DNA of 64,000 nt from Owenia fusiformis. Taxonomy: Eukaryota; Annelida; Polychaeta; Sabellida; Oweniidae. A program made the position numbers and the translations under genes. Within the stretch, counting starts at the first letter, position 1. Every line of letters starts with the position of its first letter. The notes below the pieces were generated by a model. That model searched no databases. It was not told the DNA's origin and worked only from the letters and a program-made list of their open reading frames with translations. The stretch covers positions 1,922,001-1,986,000 of the forward strand of contig CAIIXF020000001.1 of the NCBI GenBank assembly GCA_903813345.2. Reading direction: 5' to 3'. This document shows positions 23,198 to 35,190 of this stretch, piece by piece.

Positions 23198-25795
23198 AAC
23201 CTCATATTATAGGGTAAACACAATACAATACAATTTACTGTTCATACCTGCTATTATTCTACTGTTCTCCAACGTGACAGTAATGGTAACCTGTGTAGCC
23301 AGTGACAATCTCAATGCAGTTCTTCAGCTGGTTAAGCTCGACACCAATTTGAGCCATATCGTCTTTCACTTTGGGTAATCTCTCTAGAAATATATTTAAA
23401 TCAGAACTGAATACACTGGTGATATATATGTTGGGTGGGGTTGGATTCACATAGCTAAAACAGTAAAGAAGGTCAGCAAAAGTACTATAAATGTATAATG
23501 CTAAAAAACTGTAAAACTGCTAATTTTTACAGTGCAATAAAAATATTTGGATGAGCAACTTACTGCAAGATCTCTGTTATCAAGTGTAAAATGTACCTTT
23601 ATATGGCAAATTGCCATCTTTGACTGGAGAAGTCTTTCTGTGACACTGATTTTGGATGGTAATTTTTCAATCTAGCCCTATTTGATGAGTTGCTGAAAGA
23701 AAAAAATATGTTAAAAATCATATTCTAACCATGGATTTTAGGCTGATATAAAGATGGGACAGTTTGCATATAAACATTATGGAACATGCACAAAAAATGC
23801 AAAGATATTCATCAAGTAGTTTTTGAAAAACTATTTTTCTCTCAAAATCACGAAGAGAACGCGATTTGCAAATACATGTTGAAACTGTATTTTACTTTTA
23901 AAAATTCGTAAGATAGTCGATAGTGGTTCGAATTTCATAAAATAAGGTATGCTGGAAAGGGAATTCAACCTGTAAATGATTGTTTACCAAACAGAGCAAT
24001 AATGATTACTTTGCATTTTCCAAAGTATTAGAAACAAGGTAACTATGAATATCTTATGAACTCAATTTATTCACATTGAGAAAATATGACTAAAGAAGAG
24101 GGAAATTAAAAAGCCTTTTTTATTCTCACTTTCAACACTACGCATTTGCGTTGTGGCGTACATTGTTCCTATGCCACTGCTTATGGCATTTCAATAATTT
24201 AAAAATAAGTGGGGATTAAAAAAAATCAACAACAAAGTAGCGCTATATATTCAAATTGTTTATGTTTTCTGAAAATTCAAGAAATTATTATGGAAACTTC
24301 CCTGCCTCTAGTGACACTATTTTAACTCAGACAGTCAAAGTCGACAGCCCCTCCTATTTATAAATCCATGAACTTATAAATACAGTGGGGGACATAAAGA
24401 ATTGCTATAGCTATGAAAATTACAAGCTGTCGCACATGTAATAAATTCTTACCCCAGTATATTCAGTGATCTATTTTCTCCGTCCTAGTAAGTCCAAATA
24501 TAGTGGAATTTGTGTCCATAATGACAAATAAGAACTTAAAAAGTTGAAGAGGATATTTACATGTTAATTCCGACTCTTCAAATGTTGAGGTGATTTTGGA
24601 GCCCGATTACACTGAAGGGAGGATAGGCTCCCAGAATGCAACATGACACGTGCCAGCTTTCAAAATGCAGCTTCGCGATTTTGAAACCTGTTAGGAGTAA
24701 ATAAGGTAAACTGATGTTGCATTGTGGGAGTCAATCCTCCTTGGATCACAAACATGGCGATTCATGAAAACATTCATTCGATTTGGTAGGGATTTATCCA
24801 TCATTTGCAGGTATGAAGCTTTGGATTCATTTATTGTGTTACTTCAAGCTGAGCTTCAAGTGAATGGGAATTATTTTTCTACCACTTGGGAGAGTTTGAG
24901 ACACGAAACTTAGAATTTAGCTCATTGTGACAACTTTTGATGGTTGAGGTTTAGATCTAGTTTTGTCCCCCACTTTAGTATCTGATTTTGGCCAAAGGCA
25001 ATTGATTGTGACCTGAGGTCTGTAGAAATCCACATGCTATCTATTGCAAGACTTACGGCTGCCAGATTTTTTAGTTTTTTGTGCAATAAGCCTGTGCCGT
25101 CTTGTAATTTGAAGAATTTCAGACATGTTAATCTTATTGAAAATAACATGGCAGAGAAACATCCAAATATAAGAGGCCACACACTTTATATACAAATGTC
25201 ATTCATGTACATGAATATACTTTTCCATATATTATTGCACAATGGTCACCCAATTTCTTATTTTTGCCGTTCTACTGACGAAATGAAGCAGTGAAATGGA
25301 CTCTAAGCTTACTGTAGGCCCTACACAAAAAAAACATTTTTGTAATTTTGTGTAAATATTTCCCTCTAACTTGGCTAAATATTTAATATTGTTTTGTCGA
25401 CTTCATCCCTGATATATTATGCATCTACATGTTTACCTGCGAATACAAACATCGTCTTGAAAATGAGATAATAGATCAAAGATTTAGCACAAAACCCATT
25501 TTCATTTCAGCGTGTTTACATTTAAAAATGGCGCTCTATGTCACACAAACTGTAAATTCAATTATCATATATTACTCAGTTAAAATCGACAAGTATGATG
25601 ATTGTCTATCTTAAATAAAATTATTTATTTATTTTTTGTTGCCATTTACCACATTTTATCATTAATATAATTGTATTGTCTAATACATTTGGTTTTGAGA
25701 CTATTTTTTAAAGAACACTAATATAGGAGGCGTTACCATGTTGTACGTTCACATAATTGACAGATTGTATTAGTTCTGATGTTCATAAACTAAGC
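23198..25795. other. Intergenic upstream of HS1BP3
   Basis: No convincing exon. A short inverted repeat (about 24617-24645 and 24712-24740, GGCTCCCAGAATGCAACAT against ATGTTGCATTGTGGGAGTC) is the only clear structure. The promoter of HS1BP3 should lie at the right end; no TATA box stands out. Confidence 0.45.
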
Positions 25796-28700
25796 ATGCC
25801 ACCTGTAACAGTTACAGTTAGGTAAGAAGATTATTTTAGATTGCTCATATGTGCACGTTATCCATGAAAATATCAGAAAACAGTAATCGAAAATGGAAGA
25901 GTTTACTTCCGGGTATCAACAACAACAACAACAAAAAGTAATTTATGTGCTTTGTGTTTCACTATTTATCGTTGTTATTGATGACCACATGACATACAGT
26001 TCGGGACATAAATAAATGACAGGTGGATTTGCTGAAGTGAGAATTTCCCATGTTAAAAATAAGAGAATTTACAAGAGGCCATACATCAGTGGATGAGATT
26101 ATACAAAATGTGAAATATACAAATTTTAAGGGATATATATCTAGACAATATTGGAAATTATGGGCTTTCAGACGACCATAATTAGGAAATGGTGATCGAA
26201 AATCGACCTGTCATTTATTTTTGTCCCCAACTGTAATGTAACGGATTATCACCATTTTCCACTGAATAACAAATGAAGTTGTATAAGAAAACATTACACA
26301 GTGACCCCTTACCCTATGTTACACATGTAGTAGCTACGATAAAGCCCAGTGACAGTGACAGGAACTTATCATGTATCAACACCTGACAGTAACATCTATT
26401 GGTGAAAAAACCTAGAAGTCTAAGAGATAAAAGGTTTATTTCTAGTGCATTTTCACTGTGGTGACAGTTTTCATCATTCTGATTTAGATCCGTGTCCACA
26501 GGGGCGTAGCCAGCTTTCAGTCAGGGGGAGATGCGATCGCTAGAAAATTTCAGTTTTCAGTCAGAAGGGGGGGGGGTTGATTTTGGCATAAACAAGATAT
26601 TTGATTTGAATTTCACAAAAAGATCGCACCCCCCTGGTTACGCTTATGCATGTCCCTCTTTCTGAAGCTTGTGAGAGACAGCTAGTACCCCAAAGGATAG
26701 TACAGGCTGTGGATCCCATAATGCCTCCTAATCATCAGTTTACATGATTCAATCATTTGCTGATTACTGCAACGACCTGAGGGCATCTCTGGGAATTAGC
26801 CATCTGCCGAGCATAGTGAAACAAGCCAGACATAAAAGAAAGTGTGCTAATTCAATTCCCAATATAATGTATTGTAGAGATTCCCAAACTCCCTATTTGT
26901 TTTTTTAATGGATCCATGATTTTTTGTAGAGAAATCAAGAACAAGGATATAGGACTAGATATCAGTGTGCCAAATCACAATGAGATTTCTGGGAAGATGA
27001 CATCAACTATTGAATACCATGTGGTGGTGGTGACGTCGCTAGATTGCTTCAAATTACCAAAACATAAAGAAACTGATAATGTGCAATTCATGGTAAGTCA
27101 TAATTCCTAAATCAAAATTAACATTTTTATCAAATAACTCGAATTAAAAGAATACATGTTTATGTAATAACGGGAGGGTGCCTCTTTGTAGTGACTATTG
27201 CAAAGTGTAATGTAACAAGCCAGACAGTTTGCATTCTTCAACACCCTGTGTGGGAATCAAACCTAATTAGTCTAATTAGATTGTCAGAACCAAATCAAAC
27301 TTTGTAGGAGTCTTGAAGATTTTTATAAACAATGTGTTTTACTTGGAATACCCTTCTTGATTTATTTAGATTAAAAAGACAATGGGAGATTTCGATGACT
27401 TTCATAAAAAGATGACAGCAGCATTCCCTGGCACGATCCTCCCACCGCTGCCACCAAAAACATTATTTACGAGTGATAAACTCGCGAGAGAAAGAAGGAA
27501 TGCTCTGGACCATCTGTTAAAAGTCATTCACAAAGTCCCAAAGCTGGTGAACCATCCTATTTTCTTAGAATTCTTGGGTAAGTTGTTTAAATGATAAGGT
27601 GCTCTCAACCCCTAAGTTCAAATTGTCAACACTTCACCTAAGAGACGAACAAAGTACAGGGTGTCCGGAAAGTAAAGATACAAATACTCTAATTTTGAGA
27701 GATTTAGGTTTTTTGTAATGAGATTGCTGCAAATTGTAGAGGAACTTTATTACAATACATCTACCAACTTTTATAACATTTAGTCTAAACGTGTTGAAGT
27801 TACAGTTGTCATGGTAATGGTGGTGAGGGGTATGCGGATCAGTTACAATTCCATTCTACAATCTGTAGCAATTTCATCTCACAACAGGTTAATCTATTGA
27901 AATTAGAGCATTTGTATCTTTACTTTCCGGACACCCTGTATAAGATCTCACTCCCTTCTTTAATAAAGCAGGTAGACATTGAAGTTGATGTAATGCAAAC
28001 TGGTTTTCATGGCAGTGCTTTATGAAATAATCAAAATAACTTTGCATGAGAAAGACATAGTAACAGTCCTAAAAGAATGTGTATTTGCATGTTTATGAAT
28101 CGTCCAATAAAATATAACTAACTCACAACTTAAACATGATAGTTGAAAACCTAATGAGTCATGAAATGTATACGCCGTAGGGGTTTCTTTTTCATGCATT
28201 GTACGAAACATTGTATCATTGATTTTTACTGAATAAATTGAATTGGATTAAAAAAAAATTGAATTGAATACTGTTAACTAGTAAATAGGTCATTATCAAC
28301 TAATGGTAATTATAAACTAAGGGTGATTATAGAGTTATGGTGATTGAACTCATGATTATGAAGTTAGGCCATTCAAAGTTAATCATATGTTTAACGTTCT
28401 GAGCACATACAAGTAATGGTGATTGAAGAAGTCATAATTATTAATTATTGCAATTAAAGAGTTATATTAATTGTGTGTTCTGCATCAGGTGTTGACCCAA
28501 TGAGAGCCAGCCTCCACACTAAGAAGGACCAGAAACCTGTCACAAAAGACCAAGATGCAAAAGAGGAAGGAGATACTGAAGGAGGCAATGCCGACACGCA
28601 ACAAAAAGAAGTGAAACAGTAAGATTCCAAACCAAAAAAGACCAGCATAATAGTATCCCATAGCTAGAAATGGCCCCTTGGCAAAGCTAAATTGGAAAAT

Positions 28701-31028
28701 AAGATCCAAAAAGTATTTATGAAATTAGGTTCAATCATTCTTATCTTATGGCCGAGAAGAAATGGGAATTTATGAGATGTCATGGTTTATTATGATGAGG
28801 CTCAATCACATATAAAGAACACATCAATCTAGTGTATCCTTTCTCATATTTTGTGAAACATCGAGTTCAGTCCTTGGAAATTTGTTATCTGAAACTTTGA
28901 AAAATATCCAACTGCCACATTTGAGACAATTTTACATTTTTGTCATATATTGTAATAATTATTGAAAATGCTTTAATTGTACTTCCAACTTACTTCAACT
29001 TCCTCTAATATTGTTCTTCCAACTAACAATTACATTTTAGGAGTTCATTGTTTGACGAGGATGATGAACCTGAACATGACATGTTTACAAGTGTACCTGG
29101 CTCTGGAGACATTGATGATGACATCTTTAAATCTGGCAATGCCTTTTCAACAGGTACTTTAAAATGTTTTGTTCTTATTTTTTTATTTATGAGACGTTTT
29201 TAGTTATCAATATTTTCAGTAATGATATAAAATAAATGTCTTTCTTCCTCAAGTGTTAGCAATTGGACACTTTTTTGTGTGATCAGAAATTATAAGTTGA
29301 ATGATAAGCTAATGGAATGCCAAAGTAATATTTAAACGCAATTGTTATAGGTATCTTTCTTAGCTTAAAATGTTAAGCGATGTTGGAATTAATATTTATT
29401 TGGACTATCGTGGTGTGCTCTTTTCGAGAAATTGTCATTGGGATCAATGTATCTGCAGAGTGAAGAAGTACCAACTAAGCAAAGATTACAGTATGCAGAA
29501 ATATCTGTTTTATATAAATTAGCCATAAAGATGAATACAACCAATGATCACATCATCCTTACTACAAATTTCATCACTTAAGAGTAATATGATGTATCTC
29601 ATACTTGAGTGGGTTTGGGGTAGATATCACCCGGGAATATATATCGTATCTGAGGAGCGGGCAGGATATATTGTATATGTCCCGCTCCAGGCCAAATGCG
29701 GGCAGATATAATATATCCATCCCGCTCCCAGGAATTTTTCAAAAGTTTAAAAAAGTTTAAATATCAAAAGTTTTGATTTTTTAATTTTGAAATTTAAATT
29801 TTTTAAGTTTAAATGTTACAATTTCATTGTATTGAACAAAAAGAATAGTACGAAAATGTTAAATATATATTTGAAAAAGGTGGAAAAGGTTATATCTACC
29901 CTAAACCCACTCAAGTATGAGATACACCAGTTATGCACGGTCGGTTTGGATACATGGAATATCCCTTGGGATATACAATATATCTTCCCTCGGTCCCTTC
30001 GGTCCCTCGGGAAGATATATTGTATATCCCTCGGGATATTCCCTGTATCCAAAACCTCCCAGTGCATAACCCCTATATATTTACTCTAGGCCCAGATGCA
30101 GAAACTAAACTGTTCGATGATCAAGACTTTGGAGGTGGGATAGCAGAAAATGATGACCTTGCATCATTTGTCATCAGAGACACTGATGTAAAAGAAAAGT
30201 TCAATAAGGCAGATGCAGCTCCTGCTGCTGCTGATGGGGATTATTCTTCAGATCTTTTGAAGTATGTGGGTTTGTTTCTACATAGATGTCCTTGTCACCC
30301 TATATATATGATACAATATGATATGATATGAAAATTACACGGAAAAATTGCATAGGTTTTAGGCTGATTTAAAGATGGCAGCAGTAGTAGAATTATATAG
30401 TATGTGAAAATGATTGATAGCACTGCCATCTTTATTTAGAAATTATGTCTACTACCCTTTAGCTTATGAAAATTATAACGCCCAAGTGAACATGTAGCAG
30501 GTTTTTAAATGTGCACCATATTTTACCATTTTTCACAGATCACAGATAAAGAGGCGTGCTCAAAGGCATACCCTTGCTCTGAAACATCTTAAACAAGTAT
30601 TTCAGTGTTAATGTATATTGCTTAACTTATGTGTTTTCATGTATTTTTCCAGTATTGAAGATGACTTGGACAAATTACTAACTACACCAATTGAAAAACC
30701 AACACAGGACTCTAAAAAGCCACCACTAGGGGTAAAACCAAACATTAGTCCTAAACCCAAATCTAGTGACAAGCCAACTATTCAAAACAAACCTAAAATT
30801 GGACAGAAACCAGTGAAGACTCCCAACAAACCAGATATTAAAGACAAACCTACAATTGCCACTAAACAAACTGTTGTTAAAGAAGCCCCAAAAGCAATGA
30901 AAGACAATGATAGTTTATTTGCCCCTAACCCAGAGAGCTCTCTTGGTGATATGGATGATGATGATATCATGAAGTATATTCAAGACAATGAACAAAGTAA
31001 AGATGATGACTTGGATTTATTTTCTTAG
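25796..31028 (+). CDS. HS1BP3: HS1BP3 orthologue, PX-domain protein, 7 exons
   Basis: Exons: 25796-25821, 26930-27092, 27370-27577, 28489-28618, 29041-29153, 30090-30261, 30653-31028. All introns are GT-AG and phases agree, giving 395 residues, close to the roughly 390 of human HS1BP3. The start MPPVTVTV fits the family N terminus and its donor supplies the two bases needed by exon 2. Residues about 14-132 form a PX phosphoinositide-binding domain (GLDISVPNHNEISGK, TIEYHVVVVTSLDCFK, LPPLPPKTLF, NHPIFLEFLG). Acidic linkers follow, then TKLFDDQDFGGGIAENDDL (about 219-237), matching a conserved family block, a lysine/proline-rich stretch (about 283-345), and a C terminus, DIMKYIQDNEQ, like the human IQYIQD-type end. 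Human HS1BP3 binds HCLS1/cortactin and restrains autophagosome formation through phosphatidic acid; that role is inferred here. Introns carry several transposon remnants. Confidence 0.93.
26499..26651. mobile_element. Short hAT-like remnant CAGGGGCGTAGCCAG
   Basis: Left end CAGGGGCGTAGCCAGC and right end GGTTACGCTTATG are imperfect inverted repeats, with two TTTTCAGTCAG blocks and a G run inside. The terminus is typical of short hAT-derived repeats. It lies in HS1BP3 intron 1. TGTCC at both sides may be a 5-bp duplication. Confidence 0.55.
26768..26870 (-). mobile_element. Diverged SINE fragment in HS1BP3 intron 1
   Basis: The order of CGACCTGAGGGC, GGAATTAGCC, GAAACAAGCCAGAC and GAAAGTGTGCTAATTCAAT matches the body of the SINE at 46590-46818, with many changes. 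A further possible fragment in intron 2 (27175-27260) retains ACAAGCCAGACA and GGGAATCAAACC. Confidence 0.6.
27657..27938. mobile_element. 282-bp mariner-type MITE in HS1BP3 intron 3
   Basis: Inverted ends CAGGGTGTCCGGAAAGTAAA (left) and its complement (right), with TA at 27655-27656 and 27939-27940. The arms pair over most of the length. The terminus and TA duplication are typical of non-autonomous Tc1/mariner elements. Confidence 0.9.
29591..29928. mobile_element. 338-bp TIR element in HS1BP3 intron 5
   Basis: GATGTATCTCATACTTGAGT at the left is matched by the inverse at 29893-29928 (CACTCAAGTATGAGATACAC); the inverted repeat is about 37 bp. Inside is a second inverted motif, GGGACATATACAATATATCC-like. 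It abuts the foldback at 29930-30070. Confidence 0.75.
29930..30070. repeat. 141-bp foldback with TCCCTTCGGTC centre, second example
   Basis: GTTATGCAC and GTGCATAAC bound an almost perfect palindrome: GGGATATACAATATATCTTC pairs with its complement around the loop CCTCGGTCCCTTCGGTCCCT. It ends about 20 bases before HS1BP3 exon 6. Confidence 0.8.
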
Positions 31029-31279
31029 AGGCAATCATACCTGATCTATAGGTTTTAGGTCAATATAAAGATGGCAGCTGTGGTAGAATTGATTGTAAAA
31101 CAGATTGCACTGCCATCTGTATCTAAAAATTATTTCTACCACCATTTAGCTGACGCTTAAAATAATATACTTGCTGCAAGCGATCATGCATTAACGACCT
31201 GATTTTTTCAATTGAATGTATGCTTAAAGTCAATAACAGCAAAGGATGGATCAAGGTGTCTGATGGAAGCAATCTGTGC

Positions 31280-31285
31280 AATAAA
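31280..31285 (+). terminator. Polyadenylation signal of HS1BP3
   Basis: AATAAA 252 bases after the stop codon, the first canonical hexamer downstream. Confidence 0.6.
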
Positions 31286-31572
31286 CATGTAAGAGGTGTC
31301 AGTAACGATACTTTTTTTATAACTGAGAAAAGATGTGAGGTAATTTATCAAATATTGAAGTAAATATGTTATTCGAGACTCACTAGGTATAAGTTTCTCA
31401 AAGATAAGTGATGGGTTAGTTTATCATAATTTTATTTAAAAAGAGAGTTAAAATCATGGTGGCCACTGTCCATGTATTCTACCCAATGTATAATAATGAT
31501 TTTTAAAATTGCTCAACCCGCATGACAGAAACAAACATTCACAATACATGTGTATAGGTAAGTCAGTACATC

Positions 31573-32391
31573 AAAGGAGTGGTATCGAAATGGAGAACTG
31601 AATTCAACAATGTTTTTCTCTTAAACCAATAATTGAAAACATTCTGTAAGAAACACGGTATTTTATATAATGTTGACTGATTGAATTTAATGCGAAAATT
31701 ATTTAGAAATATTTTATATAACTGTTTTTGTTAACATTTTTTTTGGTGCAATTGTTTTTGCTCCTTTCTACCAATTCTTTAGAATGAAATAAAATGTCTT
31801 TTCGAACCTTGTTGGAACAAAATAGCATACAAAACATGTTTTTAGATCTCTCAATATAATAGTTATACAAAGGAATTTTTGGTTGATTTTAAAAAAGTAT
31901 TCAAAAAATTAAAACAAAATCCCCCCAAAATAGATATAAATCAAGATAAACCTTTTATTTCATTAACAAGATTCATTTTTAAAATCAACCAAAATTTCCT
32001 TTGTACAATTACAATATTGAGAGACCTAAACATGTTGTGTTTATGTCGTTTTCTTCCAATGAGGTTCGGAAAGATGTCTCATTTCACTCTGGAAACATGA
32101 TACCAAGAACAAAACAAGTGTTTGATGTGTTTTCTACAACAATATCGATGAAAGTATATATATATATATATGATAAAAAGATAAATAACAAAATATGAAA
32201 AGATTTAAAAACTACACATGTTTCTATATTTCCTCAGTAGTTTTTAAATTTTATATATATTTCAAATTATATTGTTACCATTCAAAAGATGACCATTAAA
32301 TTGACGATGTGTTAAATTTTTAGATTTTTTTTATGACTGGTTTAAGAGAAACATGTGTTCAAAAAGTTCTCCATATCGATACCACTTCTTT
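31573..32391. mobile_element. TIR element AAAGGA..GGTATCGA, copy 2 (819 bp)
   Basis: Left end AAAGGAGTGGTATCGAAATG and right end CATATCGATACCACTTCTTT; the inverted repeat is about 50 bp. It shares both ends, the internal inverted repeat (about 31850-32035) and a TATA microsatellite (near 32155) with the 545-bp copy at 10997-11541, but keeps extra internal sequence. Noncoding. Confidence 0.8.
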
Positions 32392-33099
32392 CACGGGTAA
32401 GTAATCAAACTATAGTATAGATGTCATGCTAGTATGAAATCATTTCAATCATCTTCAATTTATAAATATATATATTTTTTTTTTATAAAACCTTTGGTGC
32501 TGAGCTATTCTGAGTGGTGAAATCTGTATTACAGTGGTGTTATTGCAAAATAGACAAGCATTGATTCAAAAAACAACTGTAAAACCAAAACATAATATTC
32601 AGAAAAAAGGTATGACAAGCATGTGTAAAATCTGAGACTAACATAAAAGGTAAAATAAGCATGTCAGCAAAATCAAAAATAAATACCTCATAATGGCTTG
32701 ATCATATATGGTCAATGTAATATCTAAAGGTCAAAATGTCAATGCCAAAATGAAATGTTTGTTACTCAACAAGTGTAGTTTATAGTTTATAGTTAAAGAG
32801 CATGTGCAGTCACATCTTCTATTGCTGGCTATGCAATATGAGCATATACATAGTTTTAATGAAGATCAACTAAATAAATTTAATCAAATTGAACAAAATA
32901 TTTTGTTTTGTGTTTTATTTTCAGCTAATTCTGTAAACCATCAGCTGTGTTCATTTACATCGAGAATACTCTGCCTGTTCGTCAATCCATTTGCCATTCT
33001 TTATCTATGTCTGCCCCGAGGATTGGTACAATAGCCCTCCTTGAAATCTGATTGTGTTATATTGTCTTGCAGCACTGCATGATCGTACCTGTATTTTCT
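32392..33099. other. Intergenic, no gene recognised
   Basis: AT-rich sequence between a TIR element and the 27-bp minisatellite. No motif or exon is convincing on either strand. Confidence 0.45.
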
Positions 33100-34685
33100 C
33101 TTTTAGCATTGACTGCTTATTCCTATAGTATTGATTGTGCTTGTTGTTCCTATAGCATTGGTTGTGGTTGTTGTTCCTTTAGAATTGGTTATGCTTGTTG
33201 TTCCTACACTATTGGTTGTGCTTGTTGTTCCTATAGCATTGGTTGTGCTTGCTGTTCCTTTAGAATTGGTTATGCTTGTTGTTCCTATACTATTGGTTGT
33301 GCTTGTTGTTCCTATAGCATTGGTTGTGCTTGCTGTTCCTTTAGAATTGGTTATGCTTGTTGTTCCTATACTATTGGTTGTGCTTGTTGTTCCTATAGCA
33401 TTGGTTGTGCTTGCTGTTCCTTTAGAATTGGTTATGCTTGTTGTTCCTATAGCATTGATTGTGCTTGTTGTTCCTATAGCATTGGTTGTACTTGTACCTA
33501 TATTATTGGTTGTGCTTGTTGTTCCTATAGCATTGATTGTGCTTGTTGTTCCTATAGCATTGATTAATGATTGTGCTTGTTGTTCCTACACTATTGGTTG
33601 TGCTTGTTGTTCATATAGCATTGGTTGTGCTTGTTGTTCCTATAGCATTGATTGTGCTTGTCGTTCCTAAAACATTGGTTGTGCTTGTTGTTCCTAAAGC
33701 ATTGGTTGTGTTTGTTGTTCCTACAGCATTGATTGCGCTTGTCCTTAAAGCATAAATTGTGTCAATTGTTCCTATAGCTTTGGTTGTGCTTGCTGCTCAT
33801 TTAGAATTGGTCATGCTTGTTGTTCCTATACTATTGGTTTTGCTTGTTTCCAATAGCATTGGTTGTGCCTGTTGTTCCTATAGCATTGGTTGTGCTTGTT
33901 GTTCCTATACTATTGGTTGTGCTTGTTGTTCCTATAGCATTGATTGCGCTTGACCTTAAAGCATTAATTGTGTAAATTGTTCCAAAAGCATTGGCTGTGC
34001 TTGCTGTTCCTTTAGAATTGGTTATGCTTGTTGTTCCTATACTATTAGTCGTGCTCTTTGTTCCTATAGCATTGATTGTGCTTTTTGTTCCTATAGCACT
34101 GATTGTGCTTGTTGTTCCTATAGCATTGGTTGTGCTTGTTGTTCCTATAGCATTGATTATGCTTGTTGTTCCTATAGCATTGATTGTGCTTTTTGTTCCT
34201 ATAGCATTGATTGTGCTTGTTGTTCCTATAGCATTGATTGTGCTTGTTGTTCCTATAGCATTGATTGTGCTTATTGTTCCTGTAGCATCGATTTTGCTTG
34301 TTGTTCCTATAGTATTGGTTGTGCTTGTTGGTTCCTTTAGCATTGATTGTGCTTTTTGTTCCTATAGCATTGGTTGTGCTTGTTGCTCCTATAGTATTGA
34401 TTGTGCTTGTCCTTAAATCATTAATTGTGTCAATTGTTCCTATAACATTGGTGCTGCTTGGTGTTCCTATAGAATTGGTTATGCTTGTTTTTCTATACTA
34501 TTGGTTGTGCTTGTTGTTCCTATAGCATTGGTTGTGCTTGCTGTTCCTTTAGAATTGGTTATGCTTGTTGTTCCTATACCATTGGTTGTGCTTGTTGTTC
34601 CTATAGCATTGATTATGTTTGTTGTTCCTAAAGCATTGATTGTGCTTGCTGTTCCTATAGTGTTGGTTGTGCTTGTTCTTAAGGA
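33100..34685 (+). repeat. 27-bp minisatellite with 81-bp higher-order repeat
   Basis: About 58 copies of a 27-bp unit, GTGCTTGTTGTTCCTATAGC followed by ATTGGTT. Between about 33160 and 33440 three unit variants (ending TATAGC, TTTAGA, TATACT) alternate as an 81-bp higher-order unit, about four times. A further variant, GTCCTTAAAGCATTAATTGT, recurs near 33740, 33950 and 34410. Because 27 is nine codons and the unit has no stop in several frames, long frames such as VLVVPIALV or CACCSYSIG repeats appear on both strands. They are treated as artefacts, since no start context, splice sites or non-repeat domain accompany them. Confidence 0.92.
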
Positions 34686-35096
34686 CAGGGTGCATGTTGG
34701 GAAATTTTCTGCATTCCTCAATTGAGTCACATGTTATTTTTCAAACATGAATAACTCCTTCCCCACATTGTCTACATCTTCCAAGTTTGCACTAAGAGTG
34801 CACTTCTGTGTCTAGAAAAGCCCTGTGAGAAGGTTTGTTTTGTAAAATGTATAAAAAATGAGAAAATTCAGTGAAAAAAATTTCTGAAAATTTTCTGATT
34901 TTTTTTCACTGAATTTTCTTGTTTTTTATACACTTTATCAAAACATTCTTCTCACAAGTCTTTTCTAGGCACATAAGTGCACTCTTTGTGCAAAACTGGA
35001 AGATATATAGACAATGAAGGGAAGGAGTGATTCTTGTTTGAAAAATAACATGTGACTCAATTGAGGAATGCAAAAAATTTCCCAACATGCACCCTG
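34686..35096. mobile_element. 411-bp palindromic element inserted in the minisatellite
   Basis: Starts CAGGGTGCATGTTGGGAAAT and ends with its reverse complement. The arms (about 180 bp) pair almost completely, including AATTGAGTCACATGTTATTT, around an A/T centre near 34885. Minisatellite units continue on both sides. Flanks CTTAAGGA and ACCTTAAA are similar but not identical, so a target duplication is uncertain. The CAGGG end and palindrome suggest a hAT-like or mariner-like MITE. Confidence 0.85.
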
Positions 35097-35190
35097 ACCT
35101 TAAAGCATTAATTGTGTCAATTGTTCCTATAGCATTGGTTGTGCTTGTTGTGTCAATTGTTCCTATATTTACCATTGATTTTGCTTGTTA
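35097..35190 (+). repeat. 27-bp minisatellite, continuation after the insertion
   Basis: CCTTAAAGCATTAATTGTGT and CCTATAGCATTGGTTGTGCT are units of the array that ends at 34685, separated from it only by the palindromic element. Confidence 0.85.

Noticed and set aside
25893-25937. MEEFTSGYQQQQQQK as first exon of HS1BP3
   Set aside because: Its donor would give phase 0, whereas exon 2 needs two bases from upstream. The exon at 25796-25821 fits phase and the conserved N terminus.
33052-34730. Long open frames on both strands encoding VLVVPIALV, CACCSYSIG or GTTSTTNAIG repeats
   Set aside because: They follow from a stop-free 27-bp minisatellite and occur in several registers at once, with no leader, splice sites or unique domain.
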